NCBI GenBank assembly: GCA_035266845.1
Contig: DATFMP010000055.1
Location: forward strand, 28,669 to 92,668
Reading direction: 5' to 3'
Source: DATFMP01 sp035266845
GTDB lineage: Bacteria > SAR324 > JACQKK01
DNA length: 64,000 nt
Shown: positions 45,051 through 54,380 of the stretch, piece after piece
Numbering within the stretch: the first letter of the stretch is position 1
Layout of the letters: each line of letters starts with the position of its first letter
Translations under genes and position numbers: made by a program
Notes under the pieces: generated by a model
Databases searched by the model: none
What the model saw: only the letters and a program-made list of their open reading frames with translations
Told to the model about the DNA's origin: nothing

Positions 45051-47114
45051 TCAGAGGTCCTTGAAGTCCGAGTCGTCCAGGTGGGAGAAGTCTGGCGCCA
45101 CCGGGGTGTCGGGCTGGTCCTTGGCCCAGGCGATGGATTCGCGCAGCCCGCCTGTGCCCTTCGCGCCCCGGGCTTTCGCCTCCCGCCCGCTGCCGGGCGC
45201 CGGCACCGCCTTGGGCTGCGGGGCCTGGATGCGCTGGGCTTCCACGGCGCTGCCGTCCTGCTGCGCCTCGGCCTTGCCTTTGCGGCGCTTGCGGCGCACG
45301 CGCTGGGCACCCACGACGCCGGTGAGCTGGTCGATCAGTCGCAGCAGACTCTCCGACTGCGCCGCGAGTTCGAGACCGGACGACGCCGCCTCCTCGGCCA
45401 CTGCCGCGTCAGACTGCGTGCGCGCATCGATCTCGGCGACGGCCGCGGCCACCTCGGCAATGCCCTGCGACTGCTCGGTGGTGTGCGACGCGACCTCGTT
45501 CACCAGCGTGGTCACGCGCTCGTTCGATTCCTCGATGGCCGCCAGTTCCTGCTGCATCTCCCGGGTCATCTCCACGCCGGACTCGGACTTGAGGCGCGCG
45601 GCCTCCAGCTTCTCGTGCGTGGTGTGCGTGGCCTGTGCGCTGCGGTTGGCCAGGTTGCGCACCTCCTCCGCGACCACGGCGAAGCTCCGCCCGGCATCGC
45701 CGGCCCGGGCGGCCTCCACAGCAGCGTTGAGGGACAGCAGGTTGGTCTGGAACGCGATCGCGTCGATGGTCTTGATGATCTGCATGGTCTCGTCCGAGGC
45801 CCGCTTCAACTCCTCCATGGCCTCCGATAATCGCGCCATGGATTCGCCCGCGTGCTTCACGCCTTCCCGGTTCTCCTTGGAGAGGCGGTCGGCCTCCTGG
45901 GTGCGCTCCGCGGTCTCCTTGGTGTGACCGGACAGCTCCTCCAGCGTCGTCGTGGATCGCGCCAGGCTGGAGGCTTGGTCGTGCGTGCTCTGCGCCAGGG
46001 ACTGACTCGACGAGGCAATCTCGCCCGACGCTGCGGCCACCTGCGAGGAAATCTCCGAGAGCCCGTCGATGACCCGCCGGATGGGCGCGGCCACCGAGTT
46101 CGTGACAGTACGGGACAGGAGAGGCATCAGCAGCAGCAGGATCAGCGCGCCGCCCGCGATGAACGCCAACAGCACCAGGTCGCCCCGATGCACCGCTGCA
46201 AAGGCCTCGCTCCGGCCGATCTCCGCCACGACGGCCCAGGTGACGGCCCCCAGCTTGACGGGGCCGTAGGCGGACAGCACCGGCTGGCCCAGGTAGTTCG
46301 TGGACAAAAAGGCGCCCGTCTTGCCGGCCAGCGCGAGCCGCACAGGCTCGGTATCCACGCGCCCCTGGTCGGGATGCTCCAGGGATGCCGCGATCGAGTG
46401 ATGCTTCTTGTCCAGCAGGGAGTTGGAGCGCATCAGGTGGTCCGTGCCCACCAGGTAGGTCTCGCCTGTCTCTCCCAGCCCGGTGCGTGTACCCATGATC
46501 GCGTTCACCTGGTCCGCGCTCATGCGGAACGCGACGGTGCCCGCCGGCTTCAGGTTCGCGTCCAGGATCGGCGCCACGATGAAGGCCGCGGGCCCGCTCG
46601 CCGGCTTGTAGTAAGAGAAGTCGACGAACGCCGTGTCCTTCACGCCCCGCTGGATCGCCTGACCCAGCGCCGTATCGCGGAAGGGGCCGCTTTCCAGGCT
46701 CGTGCCCAGGTCCGCGCCCTGCGTGGCGGAGTAGACGATATTGCCCTTCGTGTCGATCATCAGCAGGTCGGTGAAGTCGAACGACTTGCCGAACGTCCGC
46801 AGCTCGAAGTCCCGCTGCTCTTGCGCCATCACGTACTTGAAGCCCTCTACGCCGCCATCGGCGAAGGCCGCTGCGAATTGCGGCAGACCTTCCGTGAAGC
46901 GCTTGTCCGAGCGCACATTGTCCATCAGGCGCAGCAGCTGCTCGATCCGCGCCTCCACCTGCAGCTTCTTCGCGTCCCGAAGCGCCACGAGCTGGTCGAA
47001 GGCCTTCTGCCGCAGCGCATCTGAATACAGATAGCGCGCAATCAGCCCGCTGCCGGCCAGCGGCACCATGCTGATGAGGAGGAAGGTCAGCAGCAGCTTC
47101 GTCCCGAATTTCAT
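45051..47114 (-). CDS. Methyl-accepting chemotaxis protein with Cache-type sensor
   Basis: The 687-residue receptor has TM1 (about 7-28), a large periplasmic dCACHE-like domain, TM2 around residues 310-330 (AFIAGGALILLLLMPLL), then a signalling domain with the hairpin tip NAAVEAARAGDAGRSFAVVA. The C-terminus is acidic (DDSDFKDL) and has no NWETF-type pentapeptide. It should report a small ligand to a CheA/CheW pathway, but no other chemotaxis or flagellar gene is visible. Start MKFGTKLLLTFLL replaces an 18-residue upstream frame. Confidence 0.9.
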   Translation of the reverse strand: MKFGTKLLLTFLLISMVPLAGSGLIARYLYSDALRQKAFDQLVALRDAKKLQVEARIEQLLRLMDNVRSDKRFTEGLPQFAAAFADGGVEGFKYVMAQEQRDFELRTFGKSFDFTDLLMIDTKGNIVYSATQGADLGTSLESGPFRDTALGQAIQRGVKDTAFVDFSYYKPASGPAAFIVAPILDANLKPAGTVAFRMSADQVNAIMGTRTGLGETGETYLVGTDHLMRSNSLLDKKHHSIAASLEHPDQGRVDTEPVRLALAGKTGAFLSTNYLGQPVLSAYGPVKLGAVTWAVVAEIGRSEAFAAVHRGDLVLLAFIAGGALILLLLMPLLSRTVTNSVAAPIRRVIDGLSEISSQVAAASGEIASSSQSLAQSTHDQASSLARSTTTLEELSGHTKETAERTQEADRLSKENREGVKHAGESMARLSEAMEELKRASDETMQIIKTIDAIAFQTNLLSLNAAVEAARAGDAGRSFAVVAEEVRNLANRSAQATHTTHEKLEAARLKSESGVEMTREMQQELAAIEESNERVTTLVNEVASHTTEQSQGIAEVAAAVAEIDARTQSDAAVAEEAASSGLELAAQSESLLRLIDQLTGVVGAQRVRRKRRKGKAEAQQDGSAVEAQRIQAPQPKAVPAPGSGREAKARGAKGTGGLRESIAWAKDQPDTPVAPDFSHLDDSDFKDL

Positions 47115-47470
47115 GTTGCGGCTCTCGTTTGTACCAGTGGGGGCCGGAGCCCCGCGGCCTGTGATCACGGGCCGGCGACTGCGGCGCGGCAGACGTGCGG
47201 CGCGGTATCAGGTAAATGCGCTCTCTGACGATCCCCCCTTGTGCGCATTACGGGGTTCCGCGACGGTTTGCAACCCCCTATCGCCCGCGGATGCCCCTGG
47301 TGTCGCGAATTGCCGGCTGGCCGATCCGGAGAGAAGCCTCCGCAGGGCTTGGTGGGGCGGACCATGCCGCGAAGCCGCGGTGCACAAACCCGGGCAGTCA
47401 CCGAAATGAACGGGCGGTCAATTGTAGTTTCGCGGCGGCGGCATCTGTTCCGCGTTGGGTGCGGGGGTGC
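47115..47470. other. 356-base gap between the chemoreceptor and the dehydrogenase
   Basis: The gap lies upstream of the chemoreceptor gene and downstream of... the dehydrogenase gene, both on the minus strand. I see no hairpin, RNA, sigma-28 promoter or repeat that I can support. Confidence 0.4.
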
Positions 47471-48349
47471 TCAGGCGCCGCCCTTGCGGGCCAGCACCTC
47501 GACCACAGCCGAGTAGTCCTGCTCACCCAGACCGGCACGGCGTGCCAAGCCAAACACCTCCTTGGTCGCGTGCGCGGCGGGCAGCACGACGCCCGTCTCG
47601 TAAGCAGTGGTTGAGACGAGCTGCAGGTCCTTGTGCAGCCACTGCAGCGGGAACTCCACTTCGTAGGTGCCGTTGGCGAACTTGGCCTTCTTGCCCGCCA
47701 GGAAGCCCGGTGTCATGCGGCCCCCCAGCAGCTTGTCCAGCAACGTCTCCCGGGCGATGCCCAGGGATTCGCCCAGCACCAGCGCCTCCGCGAAGGCCAC
47801 GGCACCCATGCCCAGCAGGAGGTTGGTGACCATCTTCATGGCCGAGCCGGCCCCCACAGGCCCCATGTGGCTCACGCCGCTGCCCATCACGTCCAGCAGT
47901 GGGCGCGCCGTGGCCACGTCGGCCTCCGCTCCGCCCACCAGGAAGGCCAGCTCGCCCTTCTCTGCGGGGCCCTTGGAGCCGGAGACGGGGGCGTCCAGGA
48001 AGCGCAACCCCAGCCGGTCGCAGGCCCCGCCCATCTCCCGCGAGAAGGAGGGATTCACGGTGCTGCAGTCCACCCACAGCGCCCCGGCGTTCAGCCCATC
48101 CAGGAAGCCCTGGGGCCCCTCGGCCACCGCGCGCACCGCCGTGGGCTCGGAGAGCATGGTGATCAGCACCTCGACCCCGCGCGCGGCGGCCGCGGGCGAG
48201 CCCGCCCAGTGCGCGCCCGAGCCCAGCAGGGCCTCGGCCTTGGCACGGGTGCGGTTGTACACGGTGAGGTCGTGCCCCTCCCGCAGCAGGTTGGCGGCCA
48301 TGCGGCTGCCCATGATGCCCAGTCCGATGAAGCCCACTTTCATTGGCAT
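47471..48349 (-). CDS. Beta-hydroxyacid dehydrogenase (HIBADH/GlxR family)
   Basis: The 292-residue enzyme has the NAD(P) motif GFIGLGIMGSRMA (6-18), substrate loop DAPVSGSKGPAEKGEL (119-134) and catalytic Lys172 (SAMKMVTNLLLG). The family includes 3-hydroxyisobutyrate dehydrogenase, tartronate semialdehyde reductase and succinic semialdehyde reductases; the substrate cannot be fixed from sequence alone. The first Met is better spaced from the GGAG site than the second. It is followed on the minus strand by a long gap and the chemoreceptor. Confidence 0.88.
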   Translation of the reverse strand: MPMKVGFIGLGIMGSRMAANLLREGHDLTVYNRTRAKAEALLGSGAHWAGSPAAAARGVEVLITMLSEPTAVRAVAEGPQGFLDGLNAGALWVDCSTVNPSFSREMGGACDRLGLRFLDAPVSGSKGPAEKGELAFLVGGAEADVATARPLLDVMGSGVSHMGPVGAGSAMKMVTNLLLGMGAVAFAEALVLGESLGIARETLLDKLLGGRMTPGFLAGKKAKFANGTYEVEFPLQWLHKDLQLVSTTAYETGVVLPAAHATKEVFGLARRAGLGEQDYSAVVEVLARKGGA

Positions 48350-48525
48350 TGGTGATCTCCGGTGCGTGGCGCGCCCCGACCGATGTCCGGCCTGGCATCG
48401 CGCGCGGTGTGGCAGGAATCCGTCATTCCTCCGGCAGCCGCACCCACAGTGTCAAGCGCTGCCCTAGGCTCGACGGGCGGCGGGTACGCCCCTGTGCGGC
48501 GCCGGTCGGCCGCTGCACACGGGCG

Positions 48526-49896
48526 TCAGCGGGCGGCGCCGGATGCGGCGCGGTGACCCAGCTTGGCGGCCTTGCGCCAGTCGCGGCGGGCGGCGCCCTT
48601 GTTGCCGAGGGTCTGATAGGCATTGCCGCGCTCGTGATAGGCCTGCGCGTGACGGCGGTCGTGACGGATGGCCAGGTTGAAGTCCGCGATGGCGGCGCGG
48701 GGGTCACCCCGGGTGGCCTGCGTGCGGCCCCGGTTGCAGTAGGCCGTGGCCAGTTCGGGATCCAGCGCGATGGCGCGGCCGTAGTCGGCCAGGGCTCGCT
48801 CCGTGTCGCCCATGTCGTCGTAGGTGATCGCGCGGTTGTTGTAGTACAGCGGGTTGTCCGCATCCACGCCCAACGCGCGCTCGTAGTCGCGCAGGGCGGC
48901 CTCCTGCTGGCCCAGCTTGTAGAAGGTGTTGGCGCGGTTGTTGAGCGCATCCCCATAGTCCGCCCGCAGGCGCACAGCCTGGTCATAGTCCGCGATGGCC
49001 TTGGAGTAGTCCTCCAGCCGGTAGTGCACGTTGCCGCGGTTATTGAAGGCCGCGGCAAAGCGGCCGTCCAGCTCGATGGCCTGGGTGTAGTCGCGGATGG
49101 CTAGCGCGTCCTGCCGCAGGTAGTAGTTCGCATTGCCCCGGTAGAACACGTACACGGGATAGTCCGGCACCAGCGCGATGGCCTCGTTGATGTACTCGAT
49201 GGCCAGCTTGCCGTCGCGATACTCCAGGCCGGTCCACAGCGCCTGCACCTTGTCCAGCCACTCCTGCGCGGCCAGCTTGCGCGTCGTTTCCTCGAAGCCC
49301 TTGCGCAGCTTGCGCTGCAGGGCGGGGCCCGCCTCTGTGCCGGCGCGGCTGTTCTCGGCCTCCAGAGCGGCATACTGCTGCAACAGCTCGTCGGTGCGGC
49401 GCTGGGTGGCCTTGAGTTGCTCAAGCTGCATGCGATCGCCGAGCAGCCGTCGCACGCGGGGTGTAAGCCCGATTGTGGAGACCCGGCCCTTCACCACGAT
49501 GCGCACACCCTCGCCCTGGCGGGTGCGCAGCCGCTTGTCCTTCACCACCTCGGAGCGCACGAGGCCGCTGGTCAGTGCGCGGGCGTCCTCCGCTGCGGAA
49601 CCGCCGGCACCGGCCGCCCCCTGGCGCTCCAGGTAGGTGCCCATCTCCTCCAGGATGGCGCGCTTGGCCCGGGCGATGGCCCCGGCGCGTGCGTCGTCCA
49701 CGGTCTCCAGCCCCTCGACGATCTTGCGCACCTCCTTGCGTACGGTGCGAGTACCCAGCCGATCCAGGGCGCTCCAGCGGAGCAGCGCCCCCACCATTTG
49801 TGCCAGTATCTTGCGATCCACGCGGGTCTCCGCTGTTGGTTGCCAAGCCGGTCGGCGGTGCGGGGTCCCTGCACACCCGTTCCGGTCGCCCGTCAT
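48526..49896 (-). CDS. TPR-repeat protein, about 456 aa
   Basis: About seven tetratricopeptide repeats occupy the C-terminal half (about residues 230-440), with repeats such as AAFNNRGNVHYRLEDYSKAI and DALNNRANTFYKLGQQEAAL. The N-terminal part contains a charged helical stretch and no signal peptide. TPR arrays mediate protein contacts. The start is uncertain: ATG 49896 is used, but a GTG at 49821 (VDRKILAQMVG) also fits. The domain before the repeats is not recognised. Confidence 0.75.
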   Translation of the reverse strand: MTGDRNGCAGTPHRRPAWQPTAETRVDRKILAQMVGALLRWSALDRLGTRTVRKEVRKIVEGLETVDDARAGAIARAKRAILEEMGTYLERQGAAGAGGSAAEDARALTSGLVRSEVVKDKRLRTRQGEGVRIVVKGRVSTIGLTPRVRRLLGDRMQLEQLKATQRRTDELLQQYAALEAENSRAGTEAGPALQRKLRKGFEETTRKLAAQEWLDKVQALWTGLEYRDGKLAIEYINEAIALVPDYPVYVFYRGNANYYLRQDALAIRDYTQAIELDGRFAAAFNNRGNVHYRLEDYSKAIADYDQAVRLRADYGDALNNRANTFYKLGQQEAALRDYERALGVDADNPLYYNNRAITYDDMGDTERALADYGRAIALDPELATAYCNRGRTQATRGDPRAAIADFNLAIRHDRRHAQAYHERGNAYQTLGNKGAARRDWRKAAKLGHRAASGAAR

Positions 49897-50069
49897 GCTA
49901 GCGGACCGTTCCGGCCCTGCAAACGCCCACGGGACGCACGGCACCGCGGGGCTGCGTTGCGATTTGCGCGGCTGCTTGCTAAGCAGAGCGGGTTCACGCA
50001 AGGCCAGGAGCCCCGCCGCCGGGGCACCTTCCTGGCCTGCCCCCAAATCGCCCGCGGCAGGAGCGCGCC

Positions 50070-50804
50070 ATGAAGGAACGCACCATCGACATCCCCACCC
50101 GTGACGGGGCCATGCCCACCTTCATCACGCACCCGGAGTTGGGCGGCCAATACCCCGCGGTGATCCTCTACATGGATGCCCCCGGCATCCGCGAGGAACT
50201 GCGGGACTTCGCCCGGCGTATCGGCACGGTGGGCTACTACTGCATGCTGCCGAACCTGTACTATCGAGACGGCGGCCCCAGCTTTCCGCCCTCCGACCAG
50301 CGCACGGAGGAGGAGTCCGAGCGCCTGACGCGCCTGATGAACGGGCTCACGCGCGAGAAGATGCTCTCGGACACGGAGGCCATGCTGGACGTGATCGACG
50401 GCGATCCGGCCGCGGCCAACGGCTCCATGGGCTGCATCGGCTGGTGCATGAGCGGCCCCATCGTCGTGTGGGTCAGCGCCCATTGGCCGGAGCGCTTCAA
50501 GGCCCTGGCGGCGCTGCACGGCGTGCGCATGATGACCGACGCGGAGGACTCCCCCCATCGCCTGCTGCCCAAGCTGGACGGCGAGCAGTACTTCGGCTTC
50601 GCCGAAAGCGACCACTGGGCGCCGCTGGAGATGGTGGCCAAGTTCAAGGAGGAGCTGGAGCGTCTGGGCGCCAATGCCACCCTGGAGGTGCACCCCGGCA
50701 CCCAGCACGGCTTCGTGTTCCCCCAGCGCAAGATCTTCGTGAAGGCCGAGGCGGAGCGCAATTGGGAGCGCGTCTTCGCCATGTACCGCCGTCAGCTCGG
50801 CTAG
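50070..50804 (+). CDS. Dienelactone hydrolase family protein
   Basis: The 244-residue alpha/beta hydrolase has the Cys nucleophile motif GCIGWCMSG (Cys126), an acid in FAESDHW and the catalytic His in PGTQHGF, the Cys-Asp-His triad of dienelactone hydrolases. It may act on lactones or related esters; the substrate is unclear because no aromatic pathway genes are nearby. A hairpin pair follows the stop by 26 bases. Confidence 0.88.
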   Translation: MKERTIDIPTRDGAMPTFITHPELGGQYPAVILYMDAPGIREELRDFARRIGTVGYYCMLPNLYYRDGGPSFPPSDQRTEEESERLTRLMNGLTREKMLSDTEAMLDVIDGDPAAANGSMGCIGWCMSGPIVVWVSAHWPERFKALAALHGVRMMTDAEDSPHRLLPKLDGEQYFGFAESDHWAPLEMVAKFKEELERLGANATLEVHPGTQHGFVFPQRKIFVKAEAERNWERVFAMYRRQLG

Positions 50805-50830
50805 GCTGTGTTTTGAAAAGCAGTTCAGCC

Positions 50831-50876
50831 ATGGGGGCCTTGCCCCCATACCCCCACCAGGGAGCAGGGCTCCCTG
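50831..50876. repeat. Paired hairpins, second copy of the intergenic element
   Basis: Two perfect 8-bp stems with 3-nt loops, 50831-50838/50842-50849 and 50858-50865/50869-50876, are joined by a C-rich linker. In this orientation they match the arrangement of the array at 5101-5152 read on the minus strand. Both follow a stop codon by less than 30 bases, suggesting a 3'-end role. Confidence 0.75.
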
Positions 50877-50950
50877 CACCCTATTCGCGGGCGAGACCGA
50901 GGGGTCTGGGTCTAAACGCGTTGAATCGCCCCGCTCTATAGCCAGCAGAT

Positions 50951-51031
50951 GTCATTCCGAGCGTAGCGAGGAATCCGTTGTTGTCGAGAACAAACAGATT
51001 CTGAGGCCCGCAGGACGGGCCTCAGAATGAC
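50951..51031. repeat. 81-base inverted element with GTCATTC/GAATGAC ends
   Basis: The element begins GTCATTC (50951) and ends GAATGAC (51031). The right half is a perfect 13-bp stem (50998-51010 with 51016-51028, 5-nt loop), and the left half has ATTCC/GGAAT (50954-50958/50970-50974). It resembles the widely scattered ATTC...GAAT palindromic elements of bacteria (from memory), possibly a nonautonomous mobile or structured element. Confidence 0.7.
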
Positions 51032-51075
51032 ACCGGTGATCGAACACACGGCACCTGATAGATTTCAACCGGAGT

Positions 51076-52017
51076 CTAGCCGGGCAGGGTGAGCACGGCC
51101 TTGCCCGTGTAGCGCCGCTCGATGAGGGCCACGGCCGTGCGCCCCACCGCGCTCCAGTCCTCGCGCACGGCAATGTGGGTGCGCAGGCGGCCGTCCGCCA
51201 GCAGCGCCAGCAGGCGCCCCAGCCCCCGCGATGCGTGCTCGTGCTCGGATTCGCGGTACAGGTGGAAGCCCTCCACGCGGCCGCTGCCCGTGCCCATCAG
51301 GGCGTGGATGGGCAGCGTGGCCTCCGCGCCGGCCGTGACGCCGTAGATAACGCAGCGGCCGGCCGGCTCCAGCAGCGGCATCAGGCGGCTCAGCAGCGCA
51401 CCGCCCACGCCGTCGAAGATGAGCCGGTACGGGCCGCGTTCCTCCACGCCCGCGCCTTCCGCGTGCACCACCATCTCGTGGGCTCCGGCTTCGCGCACCA
51501 GGGACTCGTGCTCCGCACGCCGCACGTGCGCCACCACCGTGGCGCCCATCAGCCGCGCCAGCGTGCAGGCGAAGAGCCCCGTCCCACCACTGGCGCCCGT
51601 GACCAGCACGCGGCTGCCCAGCAGGCGCTCACCGCGCTCCAGCCCGTAGAGCGCCGTCAGGCCCGCGACGGGGAGCGTGGCGGCATCCTCGAAAGACACG
51701 GCATCGGGCATCACGGCCAGCTCGTGCGTGGGCACGGCGCAGTGCTCGGCCCAGCCCAGCATGGCCCGCGAGAAGCCCACCACGCGGCTGCCCGCCGCCG
51801 GCCCGGTGCCATCCCGCGCGGGCTGCTCCACCACGCCGGCCAGATCCCAGCCGATGCGCATGCCGGCCGTACCCGCCTCCGCCCGGCGCAGCTCGCCGCG
51901 ATTGAGGGAGACGGCGCGCACGCGCACGATGGCCTCGCCCGCGTCCGGCTGCGGATCGGGCACGGATTGGATGGCCAGGTGGCCCTGGGCCGAGTGATCC
52001 ACGCAAACCGCTTGCAT
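51076..52017 (-). CDS. MDR-superfamily quinone oxidoreductase-like protein
   Basis: The 313-residue protein is a zinc-free medium-chain reductase. The substrate domain contains SLNRGELRRAEAG, and the nucleotide motif is VLVTGASGGTGLFA (about 138-151). The family reduces quinones or activated alkenes with NADPH. It lies 55 bases downstream of lhgO on the same strand. The substrate is unknown. Confidence 0.85.
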   Translation of the reverse strand: MQAVCVDHSAQGHLAIQSVPDPQPDAGEAIVRVRAVSLNRGELRRAEAGTAGMRIGWDLAGVVEQPARDGTGPAAGSRVVGFSRAMLGWAEHCAVPTHELAVMPDAVSFEDAATLPVAGLTALYGLERGERLLGSRVLVTGASGGTGLFACTLARLMGATVVAHVRRAEHESLVREAGAHEMVVHAEGAGVEERGPYRLIFDGVGGALLSRLMPLLEPAGRCVIYGVTAGAEATLPIHALMGTGSGRVEGFHLYRESEHEHASRGLGRLLALLADGRLRTHIAVREDWSAVGRTAVALIERRYTGKAVLTLPG

Positions 52018-52072
52018 GGCGGTGCCTCCGGGTCTTGGGTTGGGGTGGGGGCCGGCCGCTCGACTGCCGCCT

Positions 52073-53272
52073 TCAGCCGATGTGCTCGCAGAGGTAGTGC
52101 GCGAAGGGCAGGGAGCAGGTGAAGCCGGGAGAGACCGCGTTGAGCACGTGCATGGACTTGTCGTCGTGCTGGAACACGAAATCCATCTCCAGCTTCTTCT
52201 TCCGGATATCCAGCAATTGCGCGCGGATGCCCGGCTTGCCCCAGCGCCGGTAGTCCTGCGGCTGCACCTCGTCCATCAGCGCGCCGGCCAGCTTGACCAG
52301 GTGCGTGCGCACGTACTTGCGCAGTTCCTCGACGGCGAGGGACTTAAAGTCGAAGCCGGAGCCGAAGAATAGCCCCGCCTGCCGCAGCAGGATATCCAAC
52401 AGCTCGCTGAAGCGGAAGTTGCCCAGACCGGTGTACTGCTCGCGCCAGAAGGCGGGAATGGCTGTGGGGCCGATCTTGGCGTGGCCGTCCACGGTCACGG
52501 TGAAGTGTACGCCCAGGAAGGGATTGCGCAGATCGGGCACGGGGTAGATGTTCGTACGGATCGCGCCGGGTGCCTCGTCCGAGTACAGGTACAGCCCCTT
52601 GAAGGGCAGGATGCGGTAGTGCTCCGAAAAGCCGTAGTCCCGCGCGATCTTGTCCGCGTACAGCCCCGCGGCGTTGACCACGTAGCCCGCCTCGAAGTCG
52701 CCCGCACTGGTGCGCACGCCACCATGGCTGCCCTTGACGCGGCCCCGGTAGGCGGCGCCGGTGTGAATCTGCACGCCTTCGGCCACGGCATCCTCGCGCA
52801 TGGCGGCCATCACGGCGTTGGGGTCCACCGAGGATGTGGTGGGCGACCATAGCGCGTGCTGCCACGTCTTCACGCGCGGTTCGATCTTGCGGGCGTCCTC
52901 GGCCGTGATCTTCTCCAATTGCACGCCGTTGCGCTCCCCACGGGCCAGCAGCTCGTCCAGCACGGGGTGCTCGCGTTCGTCCTTGGCCACCACCAGCTTG
53001 CCGCAGCGGTTCAGCGGGATGCCCTTGGCCTCGCAGTATTCGCGCAGGGTGCGGTTACCGACCACGGTGAACTTGGCCTTCAGGCTATCCGCCGAGTAGT
53101 AGAAGCCGGCGTGCAGCACGCCGCTGTTGCGGCCGCTGGCGTGCAGGCCCAGCGCGGGCTCCTTTTCGATCAGGGCCACGGAGGCGTCGGCGAACTTGCG
53201 GCGCAGCTCGCGGGCGATGTTCAGCCCGATCACGCCGCCGCCGATGACGAGGAAATCGCAGGTCGTGCTCAT
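52073..53272 (-). CDS. lhgO: L-2-hydroxyglutarate oxidase
   Basis: The 399-residue FAD enzyme has the dinucleotide motif DFLVIGGGVIGLNIA (6-20) and LhgO signatures GLHASGRNSGVLHAGFYY and FAHYLCEHIG. LhgO oxidises L-2-hydroxyglutarate to 2-oxoglutarate and passes electrons to the quinone pool. The length is typical. The MDR protein gene follows. A 9-bp hairpin lies just upstream of its start. Confidence 0.92.
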   Translation of the reverse strand: MSTTCDFLVIGGGVIGLNIARELRRKFADASVALIEKEPALGLHASGRNSGVLHAGFYYSADSLKAKFTVVGNRTLREYCEAKGIPLNRCGKLVVAKDEREHPVLDELLARGERNGVQLEKITAEDARKIEPRVKTWQHALWSPTTSSVDPNAVMAAMREDAVAEGVQIHTGAAYRGRVKGSHGGVRTSAGDFEAGYVVNAAGLYADKIARDYGFSEHYRILPFKGLYLYSDEAPGAIRTNIYPVPDLRNPFLGVHFTVTVDGHAKIGPTAIPAFWREQYTGLGNFRFSELLDILLRQAGLFFGSGFDFKSLAVEELRKYVRTHLVKLAGALMDEVQPQDYRRWGKPGIRAQLLDIRKKKLEMDFVFQHDDKSMHVLNAVSPGFTCSLPFAHYLCEHIG

Positions 53273-53300
53273 GGGTGCATCGGTAGGTGCGGGGAGACAC

Positions 53301-53323
53301 GCCCGCCGCTACACGCGGCGGGC
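53301..53323. terminator. Strong GC hairpin upstream of lhgO
   Basis: GCCCGCCGC (53301-53309) pairs perfectly with GCGGCGGGC (53315-53323), loop 5 nt. It lies between the lipoprotein gene stop (53409, minus) and the lhgO start, so it may terminate the former. No T-run. Confidence 0.5.
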
Positions 53324-53408
53324 CGGGTTCCCCGCATTGCTAGCACCGATTGGGGCGGCGGAGCAAAGCGCCCGGCACAGCCGCAGTCAGCCGATGGCGG
53401 CAACACAC

Positions 53409-54227
53409 CTATTGGCGGCTCCACAGCACGAACTTCTGCGCGGGCAGATCGGAGAATACTTGCTGATCGCAAACGCTGGTCAAGAAGGCGGCTGCCAGCA
53501 CCCCTTTGTCCGTGGAAAGCGCGTATATCGCGTCGTACGAAGTGATCGGCCAATCAACCTGATTGGCACCCGCCCATCCGGATACGTAAATGCCCTCTGC
53601 CGGGTATTCCAACACCATTGCCGAAGGCGACGCCGAAAATGCACCATCGCCGTCATTCCCGCTCAGCGCCAAGCCATCGGGATTAGTGATGGTCGCTGTG
53701 CTGCTGGAAGTTGCCGTGATGTCGAAACCTGCATCGACCCGTGCGGCCAAGCCAGCCCAGCTTCCGACGAGGTCCGTCTCTGCATAGGTGGCGGTTGCGG
53801 CGGCCCCCTTCTGCGCAACACCGACGTAGCCTTGCTCTCGGGAGGGATCATCCAGGATGTGGAGAGCCAACACAGCGTACTGCCCGGAGGCGTCCACGAA
53901 CAACTGGCCATCCATGTCGGCTCCGGTGGTCAGCGTCACGTGATAGGCATTGTCTCCCTGGGACTGAATCGTTCCAGTTGCACCCGCAATGGGAGAGCTG
54001 CCCGCTACCGTGATCGTGGTACCGTTGATCTCGAATTCGATCGACTCGGGAGACGATTCGCAATAGTAGGTGGGATTCACCTCGCCATACCAACTGCCGT
54101 CGACCGACTCCTGTGAGTCGTTCGATCCCGAACTGCACGCCGCCAGCAATGGCAGCCATAGCAGCACCAGCGCAACGCCAAGTATCATCCGCAGGATTGC
54201 CTGTGCACTTTGTTGCCGCCCGTTCAT
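53409..54227 (-). CDS. Secreted lipoprotein of unknown function
   Basis: The 272-residue precursor has a lipoprotein signal peptide with lipobox LLAAC (Cys about residue 31, followed by SSGSND, an outer-membrane-type +2 Ser). The mature part is Ser/Thr/Gly-rich, mainly beta, and includes a Cys pair late in the chain. No family is recognised. Start MNGRQQSAQAIL has a GAGGAGG ribosome site. It is separated by 153 bases from the RimI-like gene on the same strand. Confidence 0.72.
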   Translation of the reverse strand: MNGRQQSAQAILRMILGVALVLLWLPLLAACSSGSNDSQESVDGSWYGEVNPTYYCESSPESIEFEINGTTITVAGSSPIAGATGTIQSQGDNAYHVTLTTGADMDGQLFVDASGQYAVLALHILDDPSREQGYVGVAQKGAAATATYAETDLVGSWAGLAARVDAGFDITATSSSTATITNPDGLALSGNDGDGAFSASPSAMVLEYPAEGIYVSGWAGANQVDWPITSYDAIYALSTDKGVLAAAFLTSVCDQQVFSDLPAQKFVLWSRQ

Positions 54228-54380
54228 TGCGGCCTCCTCTGCACTCGAGGCTGCAATAAACGCCACGCCCCGAATGCGCAGCAACTACAAATGCGCCTGC
54301 TCCCCTGGGTTCATTCTACCACTGGCGGGGAGGCGTGGCGCGGTCGGAAGGCGATCGATTTGGGCGAGTGCGGGCTGCTG

